A stretch of 17,402 bases of DNA from NCBI GenBank assembly GCA_026985495.1, contig JALSQJ010000034.1:1-17402 (forward strand), written 5' to 3'. Below are positions 1 to 6,509 of the stretch, in pieces. Numbering within the stretch: position 1 is the first letter of the stretch; each line of letters begins with the position of its first letter. The notes under the pieces are model-generated. The model was not told the origin of the DNA, made no database searches, and saw nothing but the letters and a program-made list of their open reading frames with translations. The stretch is from Campylobacteraceae bacterium (lineage in GTDB: Bacteria; Campylobacterota; Campylobacteria; Campylobacterales; Sulfurovaceae). The position numbers and the translations under genes are program-made.

Positions 1-352
1 CTAAAAGAACAGTTCGACCTGCTTTTTGATTATGACGAGCTAGTTTTGCAATGGTTGTGGTTTTACCTGCTCCATTAACTCCTATAATCATATCAACAAA
101 AGGTTTAGCACTAGACTCATCTTTCCAATTAGCTCTATATTGAAATACCGATATAAGAGAGTTATATGCATTAGCACGTTCAATGGTGCTTGGTAGCCCT
201 TTAAGTAACTTTTCAATAAGGTCATAATTGACATCTGCTTCTAAAAGAATCTCTTCAAACTCATCTTTTGTGATTTTTCGTTTTTTCTCAACAGCTACCT
301 CTTTAATAGCATCATTTGTTTTTTTAAAAACTTTTTTTAATAGATTAAACAT
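1..352 (-). CDS. ftsY: Signal recognition particle receptor FtsY (partial, N-terminal part)
   Basis: This is the first 117 codons of FtsY, the membrane-associated GTPase that docks the SRP-ribosome complex at the translocon. The ATG is at 352-350. The N-terminus is short and Lys-rich (MFNLLKKVFKKTNDAIKEV), followed by the helical N domain (KRKITKDEFEEILLEADV, then LLKGLP). The G1 P-loop GVNGAGKTTTIAKLA appears near residues 91-105 before the window edge cuts the gene. The long acidic A domain of E. coli FtsY is absent. That fits the short Campylobacterota form and resembles Ffh in layout, but the N-domain sequence and the GVNGAGKTTT loop are typical of FtsY. The start lies one base beyond the stop of the upstream thioredoxin gene, so the two are probably translationally coupled. 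Confidence 0.9.
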   Translation of the reverse strand, partial: MFNLLKKVFKKTNDAIKEVAVEKKRKITKDEFEEILLEADVNYDLIEKLLKGLPSTIERANAYNSLISVFQYRANWKDESSAKPFVDMIIGVNGAGKTTTIAKLARHNQKAGRTVLL

Positions 353-353
353 T

Positions 354-1001
354 TTAACTCTTACCTTTTAATTTTTTTAGCGCCTGTTTAATATCACTCT
401 CAATCATCTCCTCAGGCATAATTCCTTCATAGTGTGTAAAATATTTTCCATTTAGAAAAAGAATCATAAGAGGGAGAGGAAAATCATCTTTAGGGAGTCC
501 TAGTTTTGGTGTAATCATTTGTGCAAATTTTAGGTTTTCTTTTTGATTATGAGAGATAAAAAAGCTCACTTTTTGAGCAATCATAAACTTTTTCAACTCT
601 TTGTCTGAACGGTCGTCATATACTAAAGCAGAGAGAATAAAGAGATTATCTTTAAACTTTTTTTGTAAACTTGAAAGGTGTGGTAGTTGCCCAATACAAG
701 GAGGACACCATGTTGAAAAAAGGGAGACCATAACAATAGGCTGTTTGATATTTGTAAAGTTATAAATATCATTTTTAAGTAATAATTTTGTAGATTGATT
801 CTCTAAGTTTTTGAATACAAATTGATACTCAATTGCTTTTTTAGATATTGGTAAAACTAGATTACTCTTTTTTGTTACAGTTTTACTCCTATTCTCTTCT
901 TTAGAAATCTCATTTTTGTATTTTTTTTCACTCTTCTCTTCTGAACATGATGTTAGCAAAATTAATAGGAGGGTTAAGATTATATAAAATCTGTTTTTCA
1001 T
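354..1001 (-). CDS. TlpA/ResA-like thioredoxin-fold lipoprotein
   Basis: A periplasmic thiol:disulfide oxidoreductase of the TlpA/ResA type, predicted to be lipid-anchored. The N-terminus is a lipoprotein signal with lipobox LLTSC, so the mature protein would start at Cys about 19. A Lys/Glu-rich linker follows, then a thioredoxin fold with the active-site motif FSTWCPPC and a cis-Pro-like segment near the C-terminus (DDFPLPLMILF). Partner proteins cannot be told from sequence; apocytochrome c or other periplasmic thiols are typical for the family. I chose ATG at 1001, giving 215 residues; an in-frame TTG two codons upstream is a less likely start. A minus-strand TATAAT lies about 35 bases upstream. 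The gene is followed after one base by ftsY, an order I also associate with Campylobacter jejuni. Confidence 0.85.
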   Translation of the reverse strand: MKNRFYIILTLLLILLTSCSEEKSEKKYKNEISKEENRSKTVTKKSNLVLPISKKAIEYQFVFKNLENQSTKLLLKNDIYNFTNIKQPIVMVSLFSTWCPPCIGQLPHLSSLQKKFKDNLFILSALVYDDRSDKELKKFMIAQKVSFFISHNQKENLKFAQMITPKLGLPKDDFPLPLMILFLNGKYFTHYEGIMPEEMIESDIKQALKKLKGKS

Positions 1002-1035
1002 AGTCAAATATGGTCTTTATAAGTAAATTTTAGGG

Positions 1036-1041
1036 ATTATA
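1036..1041 (-). promoter_or_regulatory. Candidate -10 box for the thioredoxin lipoprotein-ftsY operon
   Basis: On the minus strand this reads TGATATAATCCC, a perfect TATAAT with transcription expected to begin near 1030, about 29 bases before the ATG at 1001. The -35 side is a run of T residues with no TTGACA, which is usual for Campylobacterota sigma-70 promoters. It sits in the 59-bp gap between two divergent operons. Confidence 0.5.
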
Positions 1042-1060
1042 TCAAAAAAATATAAAGTGC

Positions 1061-1630
1061 ATGATTATGGATAAACGAACTTTTAGAAAGATTTGTATAA
1101 AGAGAGCAAAAGAGAAGAGAAATGTACATACATATAAGTTAGATAAACTCCTAAATATAAGGTTATACAGTTATATAAAAGAGGAAAATTTTAGGGTAAT
1201 TATGTTGTATATACCATTAAAAATTGAAGTTAATATCTCTAATTTAATTCTTAAATTAAGAAGAGAGAAGAAGATAGTTTTAGTCCCATTTATGGTAGGT
1301 GAAAGCTTTAGATTGGTAAAATATAGACTGCCTTTAAGTAAAAAACAATTTAGTGTAAAAGAACCAAAAAATTCAAATAGATATAATAATAGAATAGATT
1401 TAGCTATAGTTCCCGTCATTGGGACAGATGTTACATTGAGACGAGTAGGGTTTGGTAGAGGATTTTATGATAGATTTTTTGAAAAAAATCATAAAAGAGT
1501 AGATAACATTCTATTTGTAGGACGAGAATACTGTCTCTCATCTGAAGTGATAACAGATGATTACGATGTTAAGGGAGATCTATATTTAACACCTAAAAAA
1601 ACTGTTTTTCAAAGAAAATTGAGGATTTAA
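1061..1630 (+). CDS. 5-formyltetrahydrofolate cyclo-ligase family protein
   Basis: A member of the 5-FCL (methenyltetrahydrofolate synthetase) family, which uses ATP to convert 5-formyl-THF to 5,10-methenyl-THF in the cytoplasm. The key evidence is the C-terminal motif RVGFGRGFYDRFF at residues 128-140, matching the family's G-[YF]-G-x-G-[YF]-YDR signature. It is preceded by LVPFMVGESFRLVKY and DLAIVPVIGTD, which fit the family's central segments. N-terminal KRTFRK supplies the expected basic residues. The length of 189 residues is normal. The start could be ATG 1061 or ATG 1067; neither has a strong Shine-Dalgarno, and a TATAAA at 1051-1056 lies very close. Codon use is strongly AT-rich and the protein unusually Lys/Arg-rich compared with its neighbours. 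It is 24 bases upstream of rny and probably co-transcribed. Confidence 0.8.
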   Translation: MIMDKRTFRKICIKRAKEKRNVHTYKLDKLLNIRLYSYIKEENFRVIMLYIPLKIEVNISNLILKLRREKKIVLVPFMVGESFRLVKYRLPLSKKQFSVKEPKNSNRYNNRIDLAIVPVIGTDVTLRRVGFGRGFYDRFFEKNHKRVDNILFVGREYCLSSEVITDDYDVKGDLYLTPKKTVFQRKLRI

Positions 1631-1654
1631 GGCTCCTTATAATGGAGGGGAATA

Positions 1655-3178
1655 ATGATAGAAGCAACAATTTGGGTTCTCTTACCTGCTCTTTTGGGTG
1701 TGGTAGTAACCTATTTTTTAATGAACAGAGTGAACCAAAAGCAATTTATACATCTTGAGAGTGAAGCAAAAGCGAAAGCATCAGCCATTGAGTTTGAAGC
1801 AGAACATCTATTGCATGAAGCAAAAGTAGAGATTCAACAAGAGTCTGTTACTTTAGAGAAAAAGTTTCAAGATAAAGAGCTTGAGTTAGTAAAGCAGAAG
1901 ACAGAATTAGATTTAGAGTTAAAATCTCTTCGTAAGAGAGAGAAAGAGATTTTTAAGCTTAAGAAGAATTTAGAGAAAAAAGAGAAGATACTACTCTCTT
2001 TAGAAGATGAAAAGAGAGCAGAGATTGCTAAAACAATTCATATGTTGGAGCAGAGTGCTGCAATGACTAAAGATGAAGCGAAAAGGCATCTTTTAGAAGA
2101 GGTTAAGAGTGAGTCAAAATTAGAGTTGGCACAAATTACTCGAAAATATGAAAAAGAGGCTCATGAGAGTGCTAAGAGAAAAGCTGACTATATTTTAGCT
2201 CAAGCAGTAACCCGTTATGCAGGTGAATTTGCTGGAGAGAGACTTATGAATATTATTACTCTTCCTAGTGATGATCATAAAGGTAGAATCATTGGTAAAG
2301 AGGGTAGGAATATTAAGAGCCTTGAACAGCTTTTAGGGGTTGATATTATTATTGATGAGACTCCTGGTGTAATTATTGTGAGTAATTTTAACCTCTACAG
2401 AAGAGCCATTGCAACAAAAACGATTGAGCTTTTGGTTGCCGATGGTAGAATTCACCCTGGAAGAATTGAAGAGATTCATCAAAAAGTTGAAGCTGAGTTT
2501 GAGCAGAAAATCTTAGAAGATGGTGAAAATATTGTAGTAGAACTTGGTTTACTTCCTATGAGTCAAGAGCTAATGCGATTAATTGGACGCTTACGTTACC
2601 GTGCTAGTTATGGTCAAAATGCTTTAGCACATACATTAGAGGTTGCTAAGTTAGCAGCGATAATGGCAGCAGAGATGGATGGAGATGAAAAACTGGCACT
2701 TAGAGCAGGACTTCTTCATGATATTGGAAAAGCATTGACTCAAGAGACAGGAGGAAATCATGTTGATTTGGGTGTTGAGGTGTGTAAAAGATACAATGAA
2801 CACCCAACGGTTATTAATGCTATTTACGCTCACCATGGACATGAAGAGCCAGATGGTGTTGAGTCAGCAGCTGTTTGTGCTGCCGATGTATTGAGTGCGA
2901 CACGACCAGGGGCAAGAAGAGAGGTACTTGAGAGTTTTGTAAAACGTGTTAAAGAGATTGAAGAGATTGCTTTATCAAAACAAGGGGTTATTGACGCTTA
3001 TGCCATAAATGCAGGTAGAGAGATACGAATTTTTGTAGATGCTGGTAAAATTGATGATACAAATGTCTATTTATTGTCTAAAGAGATTGCGAAAGAGATA
3101 GAGAATAAGGTACAATACCCTGGCGATATAAAAGTGAATGTTATTCGTGAAAAACGAGTAGTTCAGTATGCAAGGTAA
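1655..3178 (+). CDS. rny: Ribonuclease Y
   Basis: A membrane-anchored endoribonuclease that initiates mRNA decay. Domain order matches the family exactly: one N-terminal transmembrane helix (about residues 3-23), a long Glu/Lys/Ala-rich coiled coil (about 30-190), a KH RNA-binding domain with GKEGRN at 214-219, and a metal-dependent HD phosphohydrolase domain with LLHDIGKAL (H355, D356) and a later HHGHEEP segment. The length of 507 residues is close to the roughly 520 of Bacillus RNase Y. The start is supported by a GGAGGGG Shine-Dalgarno at 1644-1650. It follows the 5-FCL gene by 24 bases and is followed after 11 bases by a 97-residue unknown gene, so it is probably the core of a short operon. 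In organisms with this enzyme it usually takes over the mRNA-decay role that RNase E plays in E. coli. Confidence 0.95.
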   Translation: MIEATIWVLLPALLGVVVTYFLMNRVNQKQFIHLESEAKAKASAIEFEAEHLLHEAKVEIQQESVTLEKKFQDKELELVKQKTELDLELKSLRKREKEIFKLKKNLEKKEKILLSLEDEKRAEIAKTIHMLEQSAAMTKDEAKRHLLEEVKSESKLELAQITRKYEKEAHESAKRKADYILAQAVTRYAGEFAGERLMNIITLPSDDHKGRIIGKEGRNIKSLEQLLGVDIIIDETPGVIIVSNFNLYRRAIATKTIELLVADGRIHPGRIEEIHQKVEAEFEQKILEDGENIVVELGLLPMSQELMRLIGRLRYRASYGQNALAHTLEVAKLAAIMAAEMDGDEKLALRAGLLHDIGKALTQETGGNHVDLGVEVCKRYNEHPTVINAIYAHHGHEEPDGVESAAVCAADVLSATRPGARREVLESFVKRVKEIEEIALSKQGVIDAYAINAGREIRIFVDAGKIDDTNVYLLSKEIAKEIENKVQYPGDIKVNVIREKRVVQYAR

Positions 3179-3189
3179 GAAGGTAAAAA

Positions 3190-3483
3190 ATGGATAATTG
3201 TGATAGAATAAAAGCACATATGAGAATGGAAGAGCGTTACGAGACTTTAAGTTTAGTTTTTGATAATGATAAAGCCTTAACTAATGAGGTTTTTAGTGCA
3301 ATAGATAGAGTAAAAGAGGAGACAGGAATGACTCCTTTTATTTTTGAAAAAATCTCTCGTGACAGAACAGATCTACATGCTGTTGTTATTGAATTTCATG
3401 ATGATATTCATAGAGTAGGTGGAGGTTTTTTTACAAAACTTCTTAAAGAGTTAAAAATTGATAAATGTGAGAGAGATATATGA
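3190..3483 (+). CDS. Conserved-looking hypothetical protein, 97 residues
   Basis: I do not recognise this family. The protein is soluble, with no signal peptide or membrane segment, and mixed alpha/beta in character: an acidic N-terminal helix (KAHMRMEERYETLSLVF), a middle segment DRVKEETGMTPFIFEKI, and a C-terminal strand-helix part with DLHAVVIEFHDD and a glycine turn VGGGFFTKLLKEL. It is very probably a real gene. It has an AAGG ribosome-binding site 6 bases before its ATG, starts 11 bases after rny, and ends in a 4-base ATGA overlap with the cyclophilin gene. Placement suggests co-expression with RNase Y, but that is not evidence for a role in RNA decay. Confidence 0.75.
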   Translation: MDNCDRIKAHMRMEERYETLSLVFDNDKALTNEVFSAIDRVKEETGMTPFIFEKISRDRTDLHAVVIEFHDDIHRVGGGFFTKLLKELKIDKCERDI

Positions 3484-4091
3484 AAAAGGTAATTTTGTCA
3501 CTATTGGCAGTAGGAGTATTGATATTAAGTGGATGTAACTCTAAAGAGGTTAAAGAGCGTGTTCAAGTAGAGAACTCTTCTTCACCATCAATAACATCAC
3601 AGACAAATATTAATAAAAATGATACTGTTGTTGTATTAAAGACAAATCAAGGAGATATTACACTTAAAATGTTTCCAAAGGTTGCTCCTTTAGCTGTTGA
3701 AAATTTTGTAACACATGTAAAAAATGGTTACTATGATGGTCTTATTTTTCATAGAGTTATTAAAGGTTTTATGATTCAAGGTGGAGACCCTACAGGTACA
3801 GGTAGAGGTGGAGAGTCTATTTGGCATAAAGAGTTTGTAAATGAGTATGGTGACAATGTAGTTTTTGATAGACCATTTATTTTAGCAATGGCAAATCATG
3901 GTCCCAATACAAATGGAAGTCAATTTTTTATTACAACGCAACCAGCATCACATCTAAATGGTGGTTACACAATTTTTGGAGAGGTAATTTCAGGACAAGA
4001 TGTTGTTAGAAAAATTGAAAATACACCAACCAATAGAGCCGATAGACCAGTAAATAAGCAGGTAATTCAAAAGGCAGTTATTAAAGAGTAA
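3480..4091 (+). CDS. Cyclophilin-type peptidyl-prolyl cis-trans isomerase, lipoprotein
   Basis: A cyclophilin that catalyses proline cis/trans isomerisation during protein folding. The N-terminal signal ends in lipobox LSGC (Cys about 19), so it is predicted to be lipid-anchored outside the cytoplasm, with a Ser/Asn/Thr-rich linker to about residue 48. The cyclophilin domain follows, with the classic FHRVIKGFMIQGGDPTG (catalytic Arg92), AMANHGPNTNGSQFFIT and the substrate-pocket GYTIFGEV. The length of 203 residues fits one domain plus linker. The start overlaps the stop of the preceding gene (ATGA), and the stop overlaps the start of cmoB (TAATG), so translation of the three genes is probably coupled. 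The prediction of a lipoprotein rests on the signal sequence alone; which membrane it reaches cannot be read here. Confidence 0.93.
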   Translation: MKKVILSLLAVGVLILSGCNSKEVKERVQVENSSSPSITSQTNINKNDTVVVLKTNQGDITLKMFPKVAPLAVENFVTHVKNGYYDGLIFHRVIKGFMIQGGDPTGTGRGGESIWHKEFVNEYGDNVVFDRPFILAMANHGPNTNGSQFFITTQPASHLNGGYTIFGEVISGQDVVRKIENTPTNRADRPVNKQVIQKAVIKE

Positions 4092-5008
4092 TGCATAGAA
4101 TTGATTTAAACAGTCTTCGTCAAGAGCGTTTAAAATCTCTTGAGTGGAAAAATATAAAACCACGCTGGGAGGCGATTAAGTCTCTCCCTAACCCTTCAAA
4201 TATTCAAATTCAATTAAATGATACGGTAGAGATTTCTATGGATATGTTAAGTGATGAAGATGAAAAAAATATATACAACTGTGCAAAATTAATTGAGCCA
4301 TGGAGAAAAGGACCCTTTAAGGTCTCTACTACTTTTATTGATACTGAGTGGAGAAGTAACTTAAAATATAATCTATTACGTCCACATTTTAATCTAAAAG
4401 ATAAGATAGTAGGCGATATAGGGTGTAATAATGGTTACTATCTCTTTAGAATGATGGAGGATAACCCTAAGCGTCTTGTAGGTTTTGACCCCTCATCTAT
4501 TCCCTATTGTCAGTTCTTATTTCTTGACCATTTTATTAAAAGTGATATTGTTTTTGAACTTCTTGGTGTGGAGCATGTTGAGTACTATGAGCATAAATTT
4601 GATGTTCTTTTTTGCTTAGGGGTACTCTACCATAGACCTGACCCTATTGGAGTGTTGAAATCACTCTTTAAAGGGCTTAATGTAGGTGGAGAACTTATTT
4701 TAGATACCTTTATGATAGATGGTGAAGAGGAGGTATCTTTAACCCCTAGAGATAGATACTCTAAATTAAGAAATATCTATTTTATTCCAACGGTTAATGC
4801 ACTGAAAAATTGGTGTTATAGGGCAGGTTTTGAGGAGATAGAGGTGTTAGCTATTGTTAAAACAGAGCATGAAGAGCAGAGAAAAACAGAGTGGATTAAT
4901 ACCCAATCATTAACCGATTTTTTAGATAAAGAGAATCAAGATAAAACAATAGAGGGCTATCCAGCTCCTAAAAGAGTATATATTAAGGCAAAAAGGTTGA
5001 AAAAATAG
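4091..5008 (+). CDS. cmoB: tRNA U34 carboxymethyltransferase CmoB
   Basis: CmoB transfers a carboxymethyl group from carboxy-S-adenosyl-methionine to 5-hydroxyuridine at the tRNA wobble position, giving cmo5U and widening codon reading. Family signatures are clear: an N-terminal domain with LEPW-like LIEPWRKGPF, then DTEWRSNLKY, a class I methyltransferase core (VGDIGCNNGYYLFRM as the cofactor loop, GFDPSS, LFCLGVLYHRPDP), and the C-terminal GYPAPKRVYIKA typical of CmoB. The length of 305 residues is slightly below the 323 of E. coli. CmoA, which makes the cofactor, is not in this window and must be elsewhere for the pathway to work. The gene shares one base with the upstream cyclophilin stop and ends the rightward operon that began with the 5-FCL gene or rny. 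Confidence 0.93.
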   Translation: MHRIDLNSLRQERLKSLEWKNIKPRWEAIKSLPNPSNIQIQLNDTVEISMDMLSDEDEKNIYNCAKLIEPWRKGPFKVSTTFIDTEWRSNLKYNLLRPHFNLKDKIVGDIGCNNGYYLFRMMEDNPKRLVGFDPSSIPYCQFLFLDHFIKSDIVFELLGVEHVEYYEHKFDVLFCLGVLYHRPDPIGVLKSLFKGLNVGGELILDTFMIDGEEEVSLTPRDRYSKLRNIYFIPTVNALKNWCYRAGFEEIEVLAIVKTEHEEQRKTEWINTQSLTDFLDKENQDKTIEGYPAPKRVYIKAKRLKK

Positions 5009-5049
5009 TTTAATATGTAAAAAAACTCTCAAAAGTGTCAAAAATAAGG

Positions 5050-5055
5050 TATAAT
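5050..5055 (+). promoter_or_regulatory. Candidate distal -10 box for hsrA
   Basis: AAGGTATAATTAAA carries a perfect TATAAT 137 bases upstream of the hsrA ATG. No TTGACA-like -35 is present. A second, weaker box (TTGATATAAC, TATAAC at 5155-5160) lies 32 bases before the ATG, so the gene may have two start sites with the distal one giving a leader of about 130 bases. Confidence 0.45.
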
Positions 5056-5080
5056 TAAACAAATGTAAGTTTTTAACAAA

Positions 5081-5119
5081 AAGTTCAAGAACTTATAAAA
5101 TAATATTATTTTAATATTA
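5081..5119. promoter_or_regulatory. Candidate operator palindromes in the hsrA leader
   Basis: Two structures stand out in this AT-rich leader. The first is a 14-bp perfect palindrome, AAGTTCAAGAACTT (5081-5094). The second is a pair of self-complementary octamers, TAATATTA at 5101-5108 and 5112-5119, whose centres are 11 bp apart, about one helical turn. Both lie between the two candidate -10 boxes. HP1043 is known to bind its own promoter region, so autoregulation is plausible, but the AT content makes chance octamers likely. Confidence 0.3.
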
Positions 5120-5192
5120 AATTATGTTTTTATTTTCAAATGAGTTTGATTTGATATAACTGCTACTTTAATTAAAAAGATATAGGATAACA

Positions 5193-5858
5193 ATGAGAAT
5201 ATTAACCATTGGGTTTGATGATGAATTTGTAAAAGAGTTAGAAGTTGAACTTGAAAAATATTTCATCTGTATAGTGGACTCTGCACGTGATCTGTATGAT
5301 GCAACTAATTTTACAGATTTTCGTCATTATGAATTAATTATTATAGTTGATGAGGGTGAAAGATATACATTAGAAAAATATAGTAATGAAGTAAAAAAGA
5401 AAAAACGTGAGACAAAAATTATTGTCTTAACGGATAATGATAAAAACCAAATTCCACTTTTTGGTTTGGGTATAGATGATGTAATTGTAAATTTTATTGA
5501 CTCTCCAGAGGTTATTGCTGTTCGAGTACTTTCAAATATGAGAAAGCTTTTTGGAACACAGATTGATGTTGGAAAGCTTGTTATTGATATTATTAATAAA
5601 AAAATAGAGTATGACGATAAGATAGTTTCTCTAAATGGAAAGACTTTTGATATATTGGCATATTTAGCACTTAGAGAAGATAGAGTCTTTTCAAAAGATG
5701 AGATTATTAATGCTCTTTGGGAAGAGCCAGAGTATGTTAGTGATAATACCGTTGAGGTTGCCATTAATCAAATACGAAAACGACTAAAGAGTATTTTAGG
5801 TTTTCAAGTTATTCATACTGTACGACGAAGAGGATATAAATTCTCTTATGAAAAATAG
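5193..5858 (+). CDS. hsrA: HsrA/HP1043-like orphan OmpR-family response regulator
   Basis: A two-domain transcription factor resembling the essential Campylobacterota orphan regulator HP1043/HsrA. The C-terminal winged-helix domain (about 125-219) is very close to that family: LWEEPEYVSDNTVEVAINQIRKRL and HTVRRRGYKFSY. The N-terminal receiver (1-118) is atypical. The canonical phospho-acceptor position after HYELIII is Val52, with an Asp at 53, the same one-residue shift as in HP1043. The conserved Lys near the end of the receiver is also gone (VIVNFID, Asn100), while the Thr of VLT (80) remains. So it probably works without phosphorylation. No histidine kinase gene is adjacent. HP1043 controls housekeeping, energy and redox genes; that role here is by homology. 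The start has AGGA 6 bases upstream. The gene stands alone between a long leader and a terminator. Confidence 0.85.
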   Translation: MRILTIGFDDEFVKELEVELEKYFICIVDSARDLYDATNFTDFRHYELIIIVDEGERYTLEKYSNEVKKKKRETKIIVLTDNDKNQIPLFGLGIDDVIVNFIDSPEVIAVRVLSNMRKLFGTQIDVGKLVIDIINKKIEYDDKIVSLNGKTFDILAYLALREDRVFSKDEIINALWEEPEYVSDNTVEVAINQIRKRLKSILGFQVIHTVRRRGYKFSYEK

Positions 5859-5860
5859 CT

Positions 5861-5877
5861 CTCTCTTTTTAAGAGAG
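5861..5877. terminator. Hairpin terminator between convergent genes
   Basis: CTCTCTT-TTT-AAGAGAG forms a perfect 7-bp stem with a 3-base loop, directly after the hsrA stop and just before the metallo-hydrolase stop. On the plus strand TTTAAGTTGATTTT follows; on the minus strand AGCTATTTTTC follows. The better U-tract is on the minus side, so it may stop both transcripts, with modest strength because the stem has only three G:C pairs. Confidence 0.6.
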
Positions 5878-5878
5878 T

Positions 5879-6481
5879 TTAAGTTGATTTTACATACTCT
5901 ATCCACATAGGCATTCCTTTTTGCTCTTTTTTTAGTGTAGTTGAGACTCCATGACCTGGGTATAGAGTAAAATCTTTTTCTATCTCCATTGCTTTTTCTA
6001 AACTTTTTACCATTTCATCTTTTGAAGAGAAAGGGAAATCCCATCGTCCAATTGAACGGTCAAAAAGAAAATCACCACTAAACCAAACATCTTCAATCTC
6101 AATAATAGAGTTTCCAGGAGTGTGACCTGCAAATTTTCGATATTGAATTTCTATACCATCTATGGTAAGAAGTTCATCCCCCTCAACTAAGTAGTTGGCT
6201 ACACTCTTTGGAGGGTGTTGCCCTAAAGGGCATTTTTCTAACATAAATGCATCATCTTTTTGTATGTAAAGAGGTATTTCTAACATCTGTTGAAGTTCTG
6301 AATTTGACCAAACATGGTCGTAGTGTCCATGGGTATTAAGAATTGCTACAGGGTTTGTTACGTTATCAACTACCCATTGTGTTGCACCCATTCCAGGGTC
6401 TATTATTATCTCTTTTTTATCAATGGTTACAATGTAGCAGTTAGTTTGTGTCTGCCCCATTGGTTGAATTTTAATTTCCAT
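5879..6481 (-). CDS. Metallo-beta-lactamase-fold hydrolase (glyoxalase II-like)
   Basis: A cytoplasmic two-metal hydrolase of about 200 residues in the YcbL/glyoxalase-II-like group, probably a thioesterase; the substrate is not known from sequence. All metal ligands are present: THGHYDH (H51, H53, D55, H56), the His of FAGHTPGN, the Asp of WFSGDFLF, and the His of LYPGHG. The N-terminus MEIKIQPMGQTQTNCYIV is the normal family start, so I begin at ATG 6481 with AAAGG upstream, not at the upstream in-frame codons that run into the neighbouring gene. It is transcribed divergently from the DUF455 gene across 28 bp and ends at the shared terminator with hsrA. There is no signal peptide. Confidence 0.88.
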   Translation of the reverse strand: MEIKIQPMGQTQTNCYIVTIDKKEIIIDPGMGATQWVVDNVTNPVAILNTHGHYDHVWSNSELQQMLEIPLYIQKDDAFMLEKCPLGQHPPKSVANYLVEGDELLTIDGIEIQYRKFAGHTPGNSIIEIEDVWFSGDFLFDRSIGRWDFPFSSKDEMVKSLEKAMEIEKDFTLYPGHGVSTTLKKEQKGMPMWIEYVKST

Positions 6482-6497
6482 CTTTATGCCTTTAGTG

Positions 6498-6503
6498 TAT
6501 AAT
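6498..6503 (+). promoter_or_regulatory. Candidate -10 box for the DUF455 gene
   Basis: GTGTATAATATTATTATG places a perfect TATAAT six bases before the ATG at 6510. Initiation 6-7 bases downstream of the box would fall on or next to the start codon, giving a leaderless transcript. The alternative is that translation starts at ATG 6486 from a promoter inside the metallo-hydrolase gene. Confidence 0.4.
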
Positions 6504-6509
6504 ATTATT

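Noticed and set aside
1002..1007. TTG two codons upstream as the start of the thioredoxin lipoprotein
   Set aside because: The ATG at 1001 gives a normal lipoprotein signal (MKNRF...), and there is no Shine-Dalgarno that would favour TTG.
1638..1643. TATAAT just before the rny start, within CTCC-TTATAAT-GGAG
   Set aside because: Initiation from it would remove the strong GGAGGGG ribosome-binding site that clearly serves rny; more likely a chance match between the 5-FCL stop and rny.
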